Shown: one piece after another, positions 1-8,673 of the stretch
How positions within the stretch are numbered: position 1 is the first letter of the stretch
How the letters are laid out: each line of letters begins with the position of its first letter
Assembly: GCF_024499015.1 (NCBI RefSeq)
Contig: NZ_CP098604.1
Coordinates: 4,712,001-4,776,000 of the forward strand
DNA length: 64,000 nucleotides
Origin: Xanthomonas hortorum pv. pelargonii
Lineage (GTDB): Bacteria > Pseudomonadota > Gammaproteobacteria > Xanthomonadales > Xanthomonadaceae
Direction of reading: 5' to 3'
Notes under the pieces: model-generated
What the model was told of the DNA's origin: nothing
What the model saw: only the letters and a program-made list of their open reading frames with translations
Databases searched by the model: none
Position numbers and translations under genes: made by a program

Positions 1-469
1 GCTGCATGGGCTGGACTTCATCGCCGAAGATGGCGTGTTCGTTGCGCCGGAGAGTCTGCTGACCACCGGCGTTGCCAACTTCCTGCATCTGCGCTCGGAC
101 GCGCTTGGTCTGGTCGATGCAGACACTCGCGCGTGGATCAGCGCATCGCCGACCATCCGTCGTCGCAGTGGCGTGGAAAAGTTCGAGATCGATATCCGCC
201 ATGGCCGTGCACGGCTTGCGCGCACGCCCTTGCAGCTGTGCGCAGTGGTGATGCTGTCCGGCACACCTGCCAGCACGTCGGTGCAGCGTCTGCTGCCAAC
301 GCCGGCCGAGCAGATTGCCGAGTGTCTGGCGCGCGATCAACCTTACGCCGCCGGTCAACCAGGGTGGCAGCGCTTTGTCGAACAAGTGCAGCGCGTGGGC
401 ATGTTCACGCTGCGGCGTGGCACGCATCCGCAGGCATCGGTGGATGCACTGCTGCAGTTGTTGCGATGA
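1..469 (+). CDS. HPr kinase-like (HprK-related serine kinase) protein, 5' part missing
   Basis: The gene enters from outside the left edge; 155 codons are visible. The readable part begins near an LDFIAEDGVFV segment followed by TGVANFLHLR and IRRRSGVEKFEI. These resemble the C-terminal half of HPr-kinase-like proteins, which in some bacteria act as peptide-tailoring kinases next to lasso-peptide or PqqD-type modification genes. The Walker A loop would lie upstream and cannot be checked. The stop overlaps the ATG of a 28-codon ORF (ATGA at 466-469), and an ABC exporter follows 85 bases later, so these probably form one transcript. Family assignment is by pattern recognition. A role in a RiPP cluster is inferred from the neighbour only. 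Confidence 0.6.
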   Translation, partial: LHGLDFIAEDGVFVAPESLLTTGVANFLHLRSDALGLVDADTRAWISASPTIRRRSGVEKFEIDIRHGRARLARTPLQLCAVVMLSGTPASTSVQRLLPTPAEQIAECLARDQPYAAGQPGWQRFVEQVQRVGMFTLRRGTHPQASVDALLQLLR

Positions 470-553
470 GGGCGCAGATGCCGGTGCGTCGTCGCGTGAT
501 CCATACGCCTGCCAGCGTGCCGAAGCGCTTCTCGCACGACATGCATCACTGAG

Positions 554-2278
554 ATGCAGACCTCCATCCCCCGCGATCGCAGGTGTGCCGGCTTGCGCAC
601 GTTCGTCGGCACGCTGGTGCCTGCAGACCTGCCAACCATCGCGCTCTATGTCGCCCTGTCGCTGGCGGCTGCATTGGCAGGCAGCATCGTGGCGGTCTGC
701 CTGGTCCCCTTGGTGCAGCCTGGCCATGGCGTGCAGTTGGCCGGCTATCGGTTGGCGTTGCCTGATGGTCTGGCGATGCAGGCGGCGCTGTTTGCCGGCG
801 TCAGCCTGGTATTTGCCGCACTGCGATGGCATAGCGCGCGGCTGGCCGCACGGCTGACCAGCCGCTATGCGATAGGGCTGCGCCGTCGCGTGCATGCCGC
901 GTTGATCGACGCACCGTTGCCAGCCTTGTCCGGCGCCAGTTCGGCAGAAATCGCCAACGTACTCACCTATAACATCGAAATCGCCACACAAGGGTTCAGC
1001 GCGGTGCTGCAACTGTTGGTGGCCGGCATGACGGCGCTGGTGAGCATCTGCATTGCCGTGCTGATCGCACCCGCACTAGTGATGGCGATGCCGTTGCTGC
1101 TCGCCCTGGCCTGGTTGGGCTTGCGCATCTCCAGCAGCGACAGGCAGGCACGCATCAGCCGCGACTACGTGGCCGACATGACGCAGTTGTTCTGGTTGAG
1201 CGAAGACTTCCCGCGTCGCCTGCGGCATGTGCGCTCGTTCCAGCGCGAAGACGTCGAAAGCCGCCATTACGAGCGCATTTCCACGCGGCTGGGGCAGGGC
1301 TATGCACAACAGCAGGAGCTGGTGGCGGGCAGCCGCTTGGTGCTCGAACTCACTGCCGTGGCCGCGATCGCCGGCATTCTGGTGCTGGCCAATCTCTGGC
1401 AGGGCGCCGACCGCGCCGCGCTGATCACCGTCAGCCTGCTGCTCGGGCGCTTGCTGCCGTATCTGGTCACCACGCGGCAAAGCGTGCAGCAACTGCGCTC
1501 GGCCTGGCCGGCGCTGCAATTGTGGCGGCGTTATGTGGAACTGGGTACCACGCGTGCGCAGGCATCGGCCGAGACGGCAGTGCCATTGCCGGCAGCGCTG
1601 CATATCGAACACATCGGCCTGGCGCCGCCGCTGCCCAGGCTCGATCTGGGTCCGATGATTCTGCTGCCAGGCGAAATGACCTTGGTCGTCGGGCCGTCCG
1701 GTATCGGCAAGAGCAGTCTGATGGATGTGCTTTCCGGGCAGACACCGCCCGTACAGTTCACCGCGCATATGGCCGGGCGCCGGCTGGATTTCGGCGCGTA
1801 TCGCGCATTGGTTCGGCATAGCGCCTACATTGGCCAGGGCGTGCGGCCATGGCAGCGCAGCGTGCGCGATTGCCTGGATTGGGCGCTGCCCGGCACAGCG
1901 GATGCACGCATGTGGGAGGTGTTGGGCGATGTCGGTTTGAGCGCGCGCCTACAGCGCGATGGGCAAGGTCTGGACACGCCGATCAATGGCCCGGAGGGAC
2001 GCCTGTCCGGTGGCGAATCGCAGCGCTTGTTGCTGGCGCAAGTACTGTTGCGCCAACCGACCTTGGCGGTGCTGGACGAAGCCACCAGTGCGCTGGACGC
2101 GGATGCCGAACATCAGGTGTTGTGCACGCTACGCCAGCGTCTGCCGCAGACCGTGTTGGTGGTGGTCTCGCATCGCACCAGCCTGGCCGCAGTGGCAGAT
2201 CGCACGGTTGCGCTCGGCGTCGTGCTTGCTGCGCAGGCGGCTGTCAAAGTCGATGCAGTTGCAAGCTCGCGCGCATAA
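554..2278 (+). CDS. ABC transporter, fused membrane and ATPase domains (exporter type)
   Basis: A 574-residue half-transporter. Hydrophobic segments spread over roughly residues 28-320 form the membrane domain, and the ATPase domain follows. Walker A is GPSGIGKSS near residue 380, the signature is LSGGESQR near 483, Walker B is LAVLDEATSALD near 504, and the H-loop is SHR near 542. This is the layout of exporters that work as homodimers in the inner membrane. It lies just behind the HPr-kinase-like gene on the same strand, so export of a peptide or other small product modified by upstream genes is plausible but not shown. The ATG at 554 is one base after a stop in another frame, suggesting coupled translation. 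Confidence 0.85.
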   Translation: MQTSIPRDRRCAGLRTFVGTLVPADLPTIALYVALSLAAALAGSIVAVCLVPLVQPGHGVQLAGYRLALPDGLAMQAALFAGVSLVFAALRWHSARLAARLTSRYAIGLRRRVHAALIDAPLPALSGASSAEIANVLTYNIEIATQGFSAVLQLLVAGMTALVSICIAVLIAPALVMAMPLLLALAWLGLRISSSDRQARISRDYVADMTQLFWLSEDFPRRLRHVRSFQREDVESRHYERISTRLGQGYAQQQELVAGSRLVLELTAVAAIAGILVLANLWQGADRAALITVSLLLGRLLPYLVTTRQSVQQLRSAWPALQLWRRYVELGTTRAQASAETAVPLPAALHIEHIGLAPPLPRLDLGPMILLPGEMTLVVGPSGIGKSSLMDVLSGQTPPVQFTAHMAGRRLDFGAYRALVRHSAYIGQGVRPWQRSVRDCLDWALPGTADARMWEVLGDVGLSARLQRDGQGLDTPINGPEGRLSGGESQRLLLAQVLLRQPTLAVLDEATSALDADAEHQVLCTLRQRLPQTVLVVVSHRTSLAAVADRTVALGVVLAAQAAVKVDAVASSRA

Positions 2279-2311
2279 TCGCTGCGCAGTTCAATTGCGT
2301 CGGCACCGGGA

Positions 2312-3724
2312 TCAACCGGCAATTTCTTCCAGTGCACGATTGCGCGTACGCGGCCCGAACAGCGCAATCACGCTCGCCACGACCGACATGCTGATGACGA
2401 TAAACGCCAGCACGCCATGGCTGCCGACCTGGGCAAGCAGCCAACCGATCAGCACGCTGCTCGCGGCGGTGGAAAGACGGCTGAAGGAATAACAGAACCC
2501 TACTGCACGCGCGCGCAATCCGGTGGGGAACAGCTCGGCCTGGTAGCCGTGATAAGCGAAGCTCATCCAGGCATTGCAGAACGCGATCATCGCCCCGCAC
2601 ACCACCATGCCGATCGCCTGGTGCTGCTGCGAAAACAGCACCCCAAACAGCACCGCGCCCAACGCCGATGCGGTGATCTGCCACTTGTTTTCCCAGCGCT
2701 GCGCAAAGCGCAACAACAGCAGCGGCGCCAACGGGTAGGCCAGCGAGATCGCAAAGGAATAGCCCAGGCTCTTGGTCACGCCGGTGCCTTGCGCCGAGAT
2801 CAGTGCCGGCAGCCAATTGCCGAAACCGAAGAAGCCGATCGCCTGAAAGATATGGAACACCACCAGCATGCCGATGCGCCCGCGATAGGGCGCTCGCCAT
2901 AACAGCGATGCCTGCGTATCGCTGTGTGCCAACGGCACCGCCCCCTGCTGCGGCATCGCCAATGGCGCGCCCAGATCGCGTTCGCAGCGCGCCTCCAGTT
3001 GGATCAGCACCGCGTCCGCTTCGGCATGGCGTCCTTGCGCCGCCAACCAACGTGCCGATTCCGGCAAACGGCTGCGCAGCCACCAGATCGCCAGCGCAAA
3101 CACGCCACTCAGCAACACCACCCAACGCCAGCCGCTCACCCCCAGCGGTGCATACGGCACCAGCAGCCAGGCGGTCAGCGCCACTGCCGGCACGGCCAGA
3201 AACTGCACGAAGAACGCAAACGCAAATGCGGCGCTACGCATATGCCGCGGCACCAATTCGGACAGGTAGGTGTCGATAGTGACCAGCTCGATGCCTAACC
3301 CGATCCCCACCACAAAGCGCAGCACGATGACGCCGATGGCAGTGCTTTGCAGGCCCATCGCCACAGTGGCAGCGGTGTACCAGATCAATGCGAACGTAAA
3401 GACCAGCCTGCGCCCAAAACGATCGGCAAACGGACTCAGCAATGCGGCGCCGACAAACAGCCCCAGAAAGGTCGCTGCCGCAAACGCGGCCTGGTCGGAC
3501 ACACCGAACACACCATCCGCACCGCTGGCGAAAATGCCATCGCGGATCAGCCCGGGGCTGATGTACGCGGTCTGAAACAGATCGTACAACTCGAAAAATC
3601 CGCCCAGCGCGAGCAAGCCAACCAGCCGCCACAGCGTGGCACTGGCCGGCAGCCGATCGATGCGCGCCGCGATCTGCGCAGCGCCGGAAGCAGGGTCAAG
3701 CGGAGCGGTCAAAGCCATTGTCAT
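2312..3724 (-). CDS. MFS transporter, metabolite:H+ symporter type
   Basis: A 470-residue carrier with twelve predicted membrane segments. Family signatures are visible: the loop 2-3 motif FADRFGRR near residue 100, PESARWL just before the central loop, and the repeat-related GLRARAVGF in the second half. These place it among sugar-porter or aromatic-acid:H+ symporter-like MFS proteins of the inner membrane. The substrate cannot be read from sequence. It is transcribed towards the ABC transporter, stands alone and has a repeat-filled upstream spacer. An alternative start two codons in (MALTAP) is equally possible. Confidence 0.85.
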   Translation of the reverse strand: MTMALTAPLDPASGAAQIAARIDRLPASATLWRLVGLLALGGFFELYDLFQTAYISPGLIRDGIFASGADGVFGVSDQAAFAAATFLGLFVGAALLSPFADRFGRRLVFTFALIWYTAATVAMGLQSTAIGVIVLRFVVGIGLGIELVTIDTYLSELVPRHMRSAAFAFAFFVQFLAVPAVALTAWLLVPYAPLGVSGWRWVVLLSGVFALAIWWLRSRLPESARWLAAQGRHAEADAVLIQLEARCERDLGAPLAMPQQGAVPLAHSDTQASLLWRAPYRGRIGMLVVFHIFQAIGFFGFGNWLPALISAQGTGVTKSLGYSFAISLAYPLAPLLLLRFAQRWENKWQITASALGAVLFGVLFSQQHQAIGMVVCGAMIAFCNAWMSFAYHGYQAELFPTGLRARAVGFCYSFSRLSTAASSVLIGWLLAQVGSHGVLAFIVISMSVVASVIALFGPRTRNRALEEIAG

Positions 3725-4169
3725 GCAGCGCGGTCAGTTCGGCATCCATCATAGCCAGCCCTCTGATCGGTCAGCACCTGTGCTTCGCGACGCGCTCAAC
3801 GCATTCGCGCACCAGCAGCCACAGGCATCTAAAAGCCCCTCTAAAAGCCTCTCTCCTGCGGGGCGAGAAGGCACGACTTGCGCGCCACTGGCGCGCGTGT
3901 CTTGGAGCGCCCGCGCCGCAAGCGCGGGCCAGGGCGCGGAGCGGGGGCGAGGCCCTAGCAATAGTTGAGCACACCAAGCTTCGCACGTACCCTCATCCGC
4001 CCCTGCGGTGCACCTTCTCCCGACGGGGAGAAGGGAGTAACGCCTCCATAACCATCCCCGCTGTTCGACCACTGGAATGCTGTAATCCCCTCAGCGCCAC
4101 CTGAGCGGGTAGCAATGCCTGCCGGCCAGCCCCATCTCTTGCACATCATTCATTCCCCGGAGTCATCCG
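3725..4169. other. Intergenic region with mosaic repeat, no gene seen
   Basis: This 445-base spacer separates the divergent MFS and monooxygenase genes. Most of it is occupied by the long-form mosaic repeat described at 3832-4034. Short ORFs here fall inside the repeat and have no protein character. The last 130 bases before the ATG at 4170 should hold the monooxygenase promoter, but no clear -35/-10 pair stands out. Confidence 0.6.
3832..4034 (-). repeat. Mosaic intergenic repeat, copy A (long form, inverted)
   Basis: Read on the minus strand it begins with the hairpin arm CTTCTCCCCGTCGGGAGAAG, continues through CCGCAGGGGCGGATGAGG, and ends with CTCCTGCAGG-type sequence plus CTTTT. The long form carries about 85 extra bases with two GC hairpins: CCCGCGC/GCGCGGG around 3911-3929 and GCGCGCCACTGGCGCGC around 3880-3896. 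It is shared with copy B at 12668-12926, while copies C and D lack the insert. The same modules in several gaps identify a dispersed element family. Confidence 0.8.
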
Positions 4170-5171
4170 ATGACGCCCATTTCCGTGCTCGACCTGGCGC
4201 CGGTCTGCGAAGGCAGCGACACCACCCACGCTTTCGCCAACATGCTCGATCTGGCCCAGCACGCCGAGCGCTGGGGCTATCAGCGTTATTGGCTGGCCGA
4301 GCACCACAACATGCCGGGCATCGCCAGCGCGGCCACTGCGGTGCTGATCGGTCATGTGGCCGGTGGCACCAAGACCATCCGCGTCGGCGCCGGCGGCATC
4401 ATGCTGCCCAACCATGCGCCGCTGCAGGTGGCCGAACAGTTCGGCACGCTGGCGTCGTTGTATCCGCAGCGCATCGACCTGGGCCTGGGCCGCGCGCCCG
4501 GTACCGACCAGCCCACCGCGCGCGCGTTGCGCCGCTATTTTGACAGTGCCGATCATTTCCCGCAGGACGTGGCCGAGCTGCTGCGCTACTTCGCACCGGC
4601 CGTACCGGGGCAGCTGGTGCAGGCAGTGCCGGGCGCCGGTCTGGACGTGCCGGTGTGGCTGCTGGGTTCCAGCCTGTTCAGTGCACGCCTGGCGGCAGCG
4701 ATGGGCCTGTCGTTCGCGTTCGCCTCGCACTTCGCGCCCGATGCGATGGACGAAGCCGTGGCGATCTACCGCCGCGAGTTCCGCCCGTCCGCACAGTTGG
4801 CCAAGCCGCACGTGATGCTGGCCTTGAACGTGGTGGCCGCCGAGACCGAGGCGCAGGCGCGTCGCCTGTTCACTACCCAGCAACAGAGTTTCGTGAACCT
4901 GCGTCGCGGCAAGCCGGGCAAGATTCCCGCGCCGATCGACGATATCGACAGCTTCTGGCAGCCGCACGAACGTGCCGGTGTGGAGCGCGCGTTGGCCTGC
5001 ACGGTGCTGGGCGATGCCGAGCAGATCGCGCAGGGCGTGGCCGAGTTCATCGATCGCCACACACCGGACGAGCTGTTGTTCACCGCCAACATCTACGACC
5101 ATGCCGCGCGTCTGCGCTCGTTCGAAATCGCCGCCATCGCCTGCCGCGAACTGGACGTGACCACTGCGTGA
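4170..5171 (+). CDS. LLM-class flavin-dependent oxidoreductase (luciferase-like, MsnO8/YhbW type)
   Basis: A 333-residue protein of the bacterial luciferase-like monooxygenase fold. The N-terminus SVLDLAPV, the [12 protein letters not shown] segment near residue 46 and GLGRAPGTD near residue 110 are typical of the MsnO8/YhbW subfamily. Its members use reduced flavin to oxidise small substrates that are mostly unknown. The following gene is a small FMN-binding protein 60 bases downstream on the same strand, so a flavin-related pair is likely. No substrate can be proposed. Confidence 0.85.
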   Translation: MTPISVLDLAPVCEGSDTTHAFANMLDLAQHAERWGYQRYWLAEHHNMPGIASAATAVLIGHVAGGTKTIRVGAGGIMLPNHAPLQVAEQFGTLASLYPQRIDLGLGRAPGTDQPTARALRRYFDSADHFPQDVAELLRYFAPAVPGQLVQAVPGAGLDVPVWLLGSSLFSARLAAAMGLSFAFASHFAPDAMDEAVAIYRREFRPSAQLAKPHVMLALNVVAAETEAQARRLFTTQQQSFVNLRRGKPGKIPAPIDDIDSFWQPHERAGVERALACTVLGDAEQIAQGVAEFIDRHTPDELLFTANIYDHAARLRSFEIAAIACRELDVTTA

Positions 5172-5231
5172 TTCACGTCGCTTTGCGCGGCGATCCGCTC
5201 AGATGCGTGCACATTCATTGGGAAGACCAGC

Positions 5232-5732
5232 ATGCACCTTCAGGAACGCAGCGAGAGCATCAGGCAGTTGGCGGAATTGATCCGCGGCGTGGACATCGCG
5301 ATGTTCACCACCGTCTCGGCCGACGGCAAGTTGGTGAGCCGGCCGTTGGGCACGCAGGAAGTCGAATTCGATGGCGATCTGTGGTTCGCCACCGCTGCCG
5401 ATAGCCCGAAGGTGACAGAGATTGCCGCCGATCCGCGCGTCAATGTGGCGTACGCCTCGGCGTCGAAGAACAGCTATGTGTCGGTCGCGGGTACCGCGCG
5501 CGTGGTCAATGACCGCGCCAAGATCGATGAACTCTGGTCGCCGGCGATGAAGGTGTTTTTTCCGGGCGGCAAGGACGACCCCAACCTGCGTCTGATCCAC
5601 GTGCGTGCCGAATCGGCCGAATACTGGGATGGCCCGAGCGGGCTGCTGGGCAAGGCGCTGTACTTCGTGATGACGGCAGTCACCGACGACACGGGCAGCC
5701 TGTCAGACAACCGTGTGGTCGATCTGAAGTAA
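5232..5732 (+). CDS. Pyridoxamine 5'-phosphate oxidase-like, general stress protein 26 family
   Basis: A 166-residue split-barrel flavin-binding protein. The start MHLQERSESIRQLAELI, the MFTTVSADGKLVSRPL strand pair near residue 28 and the LWFATAADSPK segment are typical of the general stress protein 26 group. In Xanthomonas a close family member binds FMN/FAD without pyridoxamine oxidase activity. It follows the luciferase-like oxidoreductase closely. It is probably cytoplasmic and linked to redox stress; the reaction is unknown. Confidence 0.8.
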   Translation: MHLQERSESIRQLAELIRGVDIAMFTTVSADGKLVSRPLGTQEVEFDGDLWFATAADSPKVTEIAADPRVNVAYASASKNSYVSVAGTARVVNDRAKIDELWSPAMKVFFPGGKDDPNLRLIHVRAESAEYWDGPSGLLGKALYFVMTAVTDDTGSLSDNRVVDLK

Positions 5733-5767
5733 CGGCGACCGATCGGGTGTGCCGATCGTCTCGCGCA

Positions 5768-6439
5768 TCAGCGCCAGGCGACCGGCCACCAATCGCGCAC
5801 CAGATCCAGCAGCTGGTCGGAAGTGACCCCGAACACCGCCACCGACACCAGCGCCGCCGCCCAGCCCACCAGCAGCAAGGCGCCATCGCGCTCCAGCAGG
5901 GCCAGCGCGAACAACAGCAGGATCAGGCCGAAAATGTAGTTGGTAAATGGGATCGGCAGCGTCAGCAAGATGCCGACCAGCACCAGCAGCAAGCCGGTGA
6001 ACACCTGCGCCGGAATACGATCCAGCATGCCGTGCAAACGCGGCTTGAGCAGCCGATCCAGGCGCTGCAACGTCGGTGCAAGCCGCGCAACGAAACGCTG
6101 GCTGGTACTGCGGCGCGGCCCACGATCGCCGATGAAACGCGGCACCCACGGCTTGCGCAGGCAGCACATCATCTGCACGCCGATCAGGACCGTCAGCGGC
6201 CCGCTGATGCCACCGGCCACGCCGGGAATCGGGATGAAAGAGGGCAGGATCGCCAGAAACAGAAACACGCCGAACGCGCTCTGTTGCAGGTCGGCCAGAA
6301 TCTCGCGTACACGCAACACATGATTCGGGTCGCCCTCGCTGAAGGCCGCCAGCAAGCTGCGGATGCCTTCATTGCGATACCGCATGTGTTCGCCGCCGGA
6401 ATCTTCGGATGGCGGCGCGCCGTTATCCGACGATGTCAT
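5768..6439 (-). CDS. exoD: ExoD family membrane protein
   Basis: A 223-residue protein of the ExoD family, named for a Sinorhizobium gene needed for exopolysaccharide production and alkali tolerance. Several membrane segments are visible: FGVFLFLAILPSFIPIPG near residues 55-75, then LLLVLVGILLTLPIPF and FGLILLLFALALLE in the second half. I chose the ATG at 6439 because AGGA lies five bases upstream; an ATG four codons earlier (6451) is also open. It overlaps the end of the upstream CorC/HlyC gene, so the two are translationally coupled. The biochemical function is unknown. Confidence 0.8.
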   Translation of the reverse strand: MTSSDNGAPPSEDSGGEHMRYRNEGIRSLLAAFSEGDPNHVLRVREILADLQQSAFGVFLFLAILPSFIPIPGVAGGISGPLTVLIGVQMMCCLRKPWVPRFIGDRGPRRSTSQRFVARLAPTLQRLDRLLKPRLHGMLDRIPAQVFTGLLLVLVGILLTLPIPFTNYIFGLILLLFALALLERDGALLLVGWAAALVSVAVFGVTSDQLLDLVRDWWPVAWR

Positions 6440-7763
6440 CGCTGTCCTCATCGCCGATGCGGCTCAGCAACAGCTTGTCCACGCGCGCCCCATCCAGATC
6501 CACAATCTCGATACGCCAGCCGGCCCAATCGAAGAATTCGCCGGCCTGCGGAATACGCCCGAAGTAATAGATGCACAGACCCGCGAGCGTGTGGTAATCG
6601 CCTTCGTCGGCTTCGGGCAATTCGGCGCCCAGCACTTCGCGCAGTTCTTCCACCGGCAGCGAGCCGTCGATCAGTAACGAACCGTCGGCGCGCGTGATCA
6701 CCAGCGCGTCTTCGTCGGTGTTTTCCACCGCCTGCAGGCGGCCGACCACTGCGCCCATCAAGTCGCTGATGGTCACCAGACCGCGGATTTCGCCGTATTC
6801 GTCGACCACCAGCGCCATCGACTGCTGTTCTTCGCGGAAGATCTCCAGCAGCTTCATCGCATGCGTGGATTCGGACACGAACAAGGTGTCGCGCAGCGCC
6901 TGGAACAGGTTCTCGCCGTGCCCGCCCATGCGCGTGACCAGCGATTTGACTTCAAGTACGCCGGCGATGTCCTGGTCGCTGCTGCGATACACCGGGTAAC
7001 GCGAGAACTCGTGCTCGCGCATCACCTGCAGATTGCGTTCCGCATCGGCGTTGGCATCCAGCCAGGCGATGCGGTTGCGCGGGGTCATCAGGCTGTCAGC
7101 GGTGCGGTCGCCCAGCCGCATCACCCGGTTCATCATGTCGCGCTCGTGCGCGTCGATCACGCCGGCCTCGTGGCTTTCGGCCACCAGCATACGGATCTCT
7201 TCTTCGGTCACCGATGCCGATTCGTCCTTGCCCATGCCCAGCATGCGCAGCACCAACCGGGTCGAGCGCGCCAGCACCCACACGCCGGGTGCGGCAATCT
7301 TGGCCAGCCACGCCATCGGCACCGCCACCACGCCGGCAATGTCTTCGGAATTGCGCAGCGCCAGCCGTTTCGGGACCAGTTCGCCGAAGATCAGCGTCAG
7401 GAAGGTGATCAAGGCCACCGCCAGCGTGCTGCCGATCACCGCCGAATACGGCTTGGGCTCGCCAACCAGCGAGAAAGTAGCCGACAGCGCAGGGAAGGCC
7501 TGCTGCAGCCGCTCGCCGATCGCCTCGCCGATCGCTTCACCGCCGAACAGGCCGGTCAGGATGCCGATCGAGGTGATGCCGATCTGCACCGTGGACAGAA
7601 AGTTTTCCGGGCTTTCGGCCAATGCCAGGGCCCGCGCGGCGCGCTTGCTGGAGCCGGCCATCTGCTTCAGGCGGCTCTTGCGCGAGGTCATCAGCGACAT
7701 CTCCGACATGGCGAAGAAGCCGTTCAACAAAATCAGCGCGATAACGATCAGAAACTCAACCAC
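6423..7763 (-). CDS. CNNM/CorC-HlyC family membrane protein (DUF21, CBS pair, CorC domain)
   Basis: A 446-residue protein in the usual order: a DUF21 transmembrane domain over residues 1-190, a CBS pair (SLMTPRNRIAWLD near 220, then VVDEYGEIRGLVTISD near 315), and a C-terminal CorC_HlyC domain ending about residue 435. The family is linked to Mg2+ or Co2+ efflux and, under the old hemolysin name, to no proven toxin activity. It is an inner-membrane protein. exoD overlaps its 3' end. The upstream spacer is shared with the divergent phosphate-transport operon. Confidence 0.88.
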   Translation of the reverse strand: MVEFLIVIALILLNGFFAMSEMSLMTSRKSRLKQMAGSSKRAARALALAESPENFLSTVQIGITSIGILTGLFGGEAIGEAIGERLQQAFPALSATFSLVGEPKPYSAVIGSTLAVALITFLTLIFGELVPKRLALRNSEDIAGVVAVPMAWLAKIAAPGVWVLARSTRLVLRMLGMGKDESASVTEEEIRMLVAESHEAGVIDAHERDMMNRVMRLGDRTADSLMTPRNRIAWLDANADAERNLQVMREHEFSRYPVYRSSDQDIAGVLEVKSLVTRMGGHGENLFQALRDTLFVSESTHAMKLLEIFREEQQSMALVVDEYGEIRGLVTISDLMGAVVGRLQAVENTDEDALVITRADGSLLIDGSLPVEELREVLGAELPEADEGDYHTLAGLCIYYFGRIPQAGEFFDWAGWRIEIVDLDGARVDKLLLSRIGDEDSDDIVG

Positions 7764-8037
7764 GGGCGTCTTCCCCGGTCAGTGAAGGGGAGGGCGGGCG
7801 AGCACTAGGTTGGCCGGCGCGCACGAGGGCGGGGCGGCAACGGGAGGGTAGGGGGTCGTCTTCCATAGGGTGCACCCGAAGGCGCGCGAGCATGTTAGCA
7901 AACCGCAGGGTGGTTCGAGCCGGGAAATGCGCATGTGAAGGCCGCCTCAGGCACCGAGATATCCAGACACGTCACGGAACGGTCATAATTCGCCCTCGGC
8001 GTCCGTCTCTCCCTCGACGGCAGGAAGTTCTTCACCC
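7764..8037. promoter_or_regulatory. Divergent promoter region between corC-like gene and DUF47-PiT operon
   Basis: A 274-base spacer from which both flanking units are transcribed outward. Sequence around 7965-8000 (ACACGTCACGGAACGGTCATAAT) includes a TCATAAT element that could serve as a -10 for the rightward operon; the -35 is unclear. No Pho-box repeat of the CTGTCAT type is evident. Confidence 0.35.
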
Positions 8038-8664
8038 ATGTTCTCGTTGCAGACCATCTTCGGTTCCGGCAAGCAGTTCTATGCGCTTCTGAACGAAGCG
8101 GCGCAGGCCGCCTACGACAGCACCAAGGCCTTGCACGCCATGATGCGCACGTCCGACCGCCAACCCGCGCTGGACGCCTTCAAGCTGGCCCGCCTGCGCG
8201 AACGCGCCGCCTCGGACAAGATCGGCCAGGCGCTGGTGGACAGCTTCATGACCCCGATCGAGCGCGAGGACATCGAAGCGCTGGGTTCGGCGCTATACAA
8301 GATCCCCAAGCAGGTCGAGAAATTCGCCGACCGCTATTCGCTGGCCACCAAGCATCTGGAGCACATCGACTTCGCGCCGCGCGCGGCGATGCTGGAACAG
8401 GCCGCTGCGGTGGTGGTGGAGATGGTGACCGACCTGCCGCAGATGAACATCGATCGCATGACCGCGCTCAACGACAAGCTGCGCATGCTGGAAAACGAAG
8501 CCGACCGGCTGATGCTCGAGCTGTATCGCGACATCTATTCCGGCCGCCTGGACACGCTGCAGATGTTCCTGCTCAAGGAATTCTTCGAGATTCTGGAAAA
8601 GGCCATCGACCGTTGCCGCGAGGCAGGCGTGGTGGTGTACCAGATCGTGCTGAAGAACAGCTGA
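8038..8664 (+). CDS. DUF47 family PhoU-like protein (TIGR00153), Pit accessory
   Basis: A 208-residue, almost fully helical protein of the PhoU-like DUF47 family, with no signal peptide. The segments LRERAASDKIGQALVDSFMT and FEILEKAIDRCREAGVV are characteristic. Family members are usually encoded beside Pit-type phosphate transporters and are thought to modulate them. The phosphate transporter starts 10 bases after this stop, so the pair forms one operon. Confidence 0.9.
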   Translation: MFSLQTIFGSGKQFYALLNEAAQAAYDSTKALHAMMRTSDRQPALDAFKLARLRERAASDKIGQALVDSFMTPIEREDIEALGSALYKIPKQVEKFADRYSLATKHLEHIDFAPRAAMLEQAAAVVVEMVTDLPQMNIDRMTALNDKLRMLENEADRLMLELYRDIYSGRLDTLQMFLLKEFFEILEKAIDRCREAGVVVYQIVLKNS

Positions 8665-8673
8665 GGTCGCCGC

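Noticed and set aside
466..552. Lasso-peptide precursor in the 28-codon ORF.
   Set aside because: It lacks a leader/core junction with Thr at the penultimate position, an initial Gly core and an acidic residue at ring position 7-9.
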